A DNA stretch of 5,379 nt from an uncultured Armatimonadota bacterium (lineage in GTDB: Bacteria; Armatimonadota; Armatimonadia; Armatimonadales; Armatimonadaceae): contig CAIWTR010000745.1 of NCBI GenBank assembly GCA_903915615.1, positions 1 through 5,379 on the forward strand, given 5' to 3'. The position numbers and the translations under genes were made by a program. Numbering within the stretch: the first letter of the stretch is position 1; each line of letters starts with the position of its first letter. Below the pieces are notes generated by a model. It made no database searches. It saw only the letters and a program-made list of their open reading frames with translations, and was not told the DNA's origin. Of this stretch, positions 4,396-5,379 are shown in pieces.

Positions 4396-5379
4396 CTACT
4401 TCACAAAGCTAGCCTTGAACTCTACAATCGCAGCCTTTAGGGTTGCAGCTGTGTCATCCGAGAAGTCCTTGGACTGTGCAATCACGACAGGAACTTCAGG
4501 GTACTTGTCATGCACGTGTGCAAGCAAGCCCTTTTCGAAGGCCCGGACTTGATCGACAGGCAGGTCATCCAGGAAGCCCTGGGTTGCTGCGTAGATCGAA
4601 ATAATCTGGTCTTCTACCTGGAATGGTGCGTACTGATTTTGCTTAAGAAGCTCGGTCAGGCGCTGTCCACGGGACAGCTGCTGTTGGGTCGACTTGTCGA
4701 GGTCGGATGCGAACTGGGCGAATGCCTGTACCTCACGGTACTGAGCAAGCTCCAGCTTGATGCGTCCGGCGACCTTCTTCATAGCCTTGATCTGTGCATT
4801 ACCACCAACACGGGATACCGAGATACCCACGTTGATAGCAGGACGGATACCTGCGTTGAAGAGGTCAGACTCGAGGAAGATCTGTCCATCGGTGATGGAA
4901 ATGACGTTCGTTGGGATATACGCGGAAACGTCACCAGCCTGTGTCTCGATGATTGGGAGTGCGGTCAGCGATCCACCGGAGTGTGGATGCTTACGAACTT
5001 CCAAGTCAGCTGCGTTTGGAAGCGCTTCGAGAGCCTTCTTTGCAGCCTTTGGTCCAGCTTCACCTTCGTAGACGTTTCCATCCACGCTGGTCATAGTGTC
5101 TGCAGGTGCGCCCTTAGCAACGATGAGGTAGTCCTCACGCTTCTTAGCAGCACGCTCCAGGAGGCGGGAGTGGAGATAAAAGACGTCGCCGGGATACGCT
5201 TCGCGTCCTGGTGGGCGTCGAAGGAGGAGGGAAACTTGGCGGTATGCAACTGCCTGCTTTGAAAGGTCATCAAAGATGATCAGTGCATGGCGTCCGGTTT
5301 CCATGAAGTACTCGGCCATCGCAGCGCCTGCATAAGGTGCAAGGTACTGGAGGGATGCCGGGAAGGATGCCGGTGCGGA
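4396..5379 (-). CDS. atpA: ATP synthase F1 subunit alpha (5' end outside window)
   Basis: This is the last 327 residues of AtpA, ending in TAG; about the first third (beta-barrel and Walker A) lies beyond the right edge. Residues are numbered from the first visible codon. Landmarks: LQYLAPYAG (11-18), Walker B strand ALIIFDD, then SKQAVAYRQ, RRPPGREAYPGD and LHSRLLERAAK (up to 79), GGSLTALPIIETQAGD (135-150), IPTNVISITDGQIFLE, and the arginine finger in SVSRVGG (Arg190 here). A helical C-terminal domain follows, ending normally. Alpha is a non-catalytic nucleotide-binding subunit of the F1 hexamer whose arginine finger completes the catalytic site on beta. An insertion of about 50 residues (window residues 80-134) separates LLERAAK from GGSLTALP; the frame is unbroken and the surrounding motifs are intact, so it looks like a real structural insertion. 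The gene is followed at once by a terminator rather than atpG. Confidence 0.98.
   Translation of the reverse strand, partial: SAPASFPASLQYLAPYAGAAMAEYFMETGRHALIIFDDLSKQAVAYRQVSLLLRRPPGREAYPGDVFYLHSRLLERAAKKREDYLIVAKGAPADTMTSVDGNVYEGEAGPKAAKKALEALPNAADLEVRKHPHSGGSLTALPIIETQAGDVSAYIPTNVISITDGQIFLESDLFNAGIRPAINVGISVSRVGGNAQIKAMKKVAGRIKLELAQYREVQAFAQFASDLDKSTQQQLSRGQRLTELLKQNQYAPFQVEDQIISIYAATQGFLDDLPVDQVRAFEKGLLAHVHDKYPEVPVVIAQSKDFSDDTAATLKAAIVEFKASFVK

Larger units (their letters stand above)
4181..4464 (-). repeat. Tandem duplication of the atpA 3' end plus terminator (two units, 153-bp offset)
   Basis: Unit 1 is about 4335-4464 (the real atpA end, 3' UTR and terminator). Unit 2 is about 4181-4311. 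They share a 29-bp perfect match (4382-4410 and 4229-4257), covering the end of the coding region, the stop and the 3' UTR. Similarity continues into the terminators and the AGCAAAG tail. By eye, roughly 85% of positions agree in the stop-to-coding part. The 23 bp between units (4312-4334) is linker. Confidence 0.88.

Noticed and set aside
4510..5262. Open plus-strand frame of 250 codons opposite atpA
   Set aside because: It lies wholly antisense to a certain atpA reading frame, resembles no family I recognise and is a codon-bias shadow.

Overview
This is a bacterial chromosomal window. The right-hand gene is an unmistakable F-type ATP synthase alpha subunit. The other genes (hybrid histidine kinase, TusA/DsrE-family sulfur carriers, a secreted fasciclin-domain protein) are widespread in bacteria. 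Nothing fixes the phylum. A free-living Gram-negative-type or deep-branching environmental bacterium fits, and I would not name a taxon. Shine-Dalgarno sites are weak or absent in front of most genes, which start instead at tightly coupled stop/start junctions. There are no IS elements, CRISPR arrays, tRNA or rRNA genes.

Layout. Positions 1-3240 (minus strand) form one tight, probably co-transcribed block, in transcription order: a TusA-like sulfur carrier (3240-3013), a 205-aa DsrE2-like protein (3011-2394), a 132-aa three-cysteine DsrE-like protein (2378-1980) and a large soluble hybrid sensor histidine kinase (1974 to beyond position 1). Gaps are 1, 15 and 5 bp. The first three genes suggest handling of protein-bound persulfide sulfur. 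The kinase at the end suggests a linked signalling output. TusA-DsrE2 pairs are known, but the attached multi-receiver kinase is the unusual part. Positions 3241-3345 are the divergent upstream region between this block and the next gene.

Positions 3346-3840 (plus strand) encode a secreted single-domain fasciclin (FAS1) protein, closed by a very strong intrinsic terminator. Positions 4396-5379 (minus strand) hold the C-terminal two-thirds of atpA, convergent with the fasciclin gene. It is followed directly by its own intrinsic terminator, so atpG/D/C do not follow in the same uninterrupted transcript.

The gene-free stretch 3841-4395 is the most distinctive part. Downstream of atpA, the last 22 codons of atpA plus the stop codon, 3' UTR and terminator are repeated at a 153-bp offset as a decayed copy (about 4181-4311). 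A third, more eroded copy with about 40 bp deleted follows (about 4078-4159). The result is a row of three related terminator hairpins on the minus strand facing the convergent fasciclin gene. AtpA also carries a roughly 50-residue insertion between the LLERAAK and GGSLTALPI motifs.
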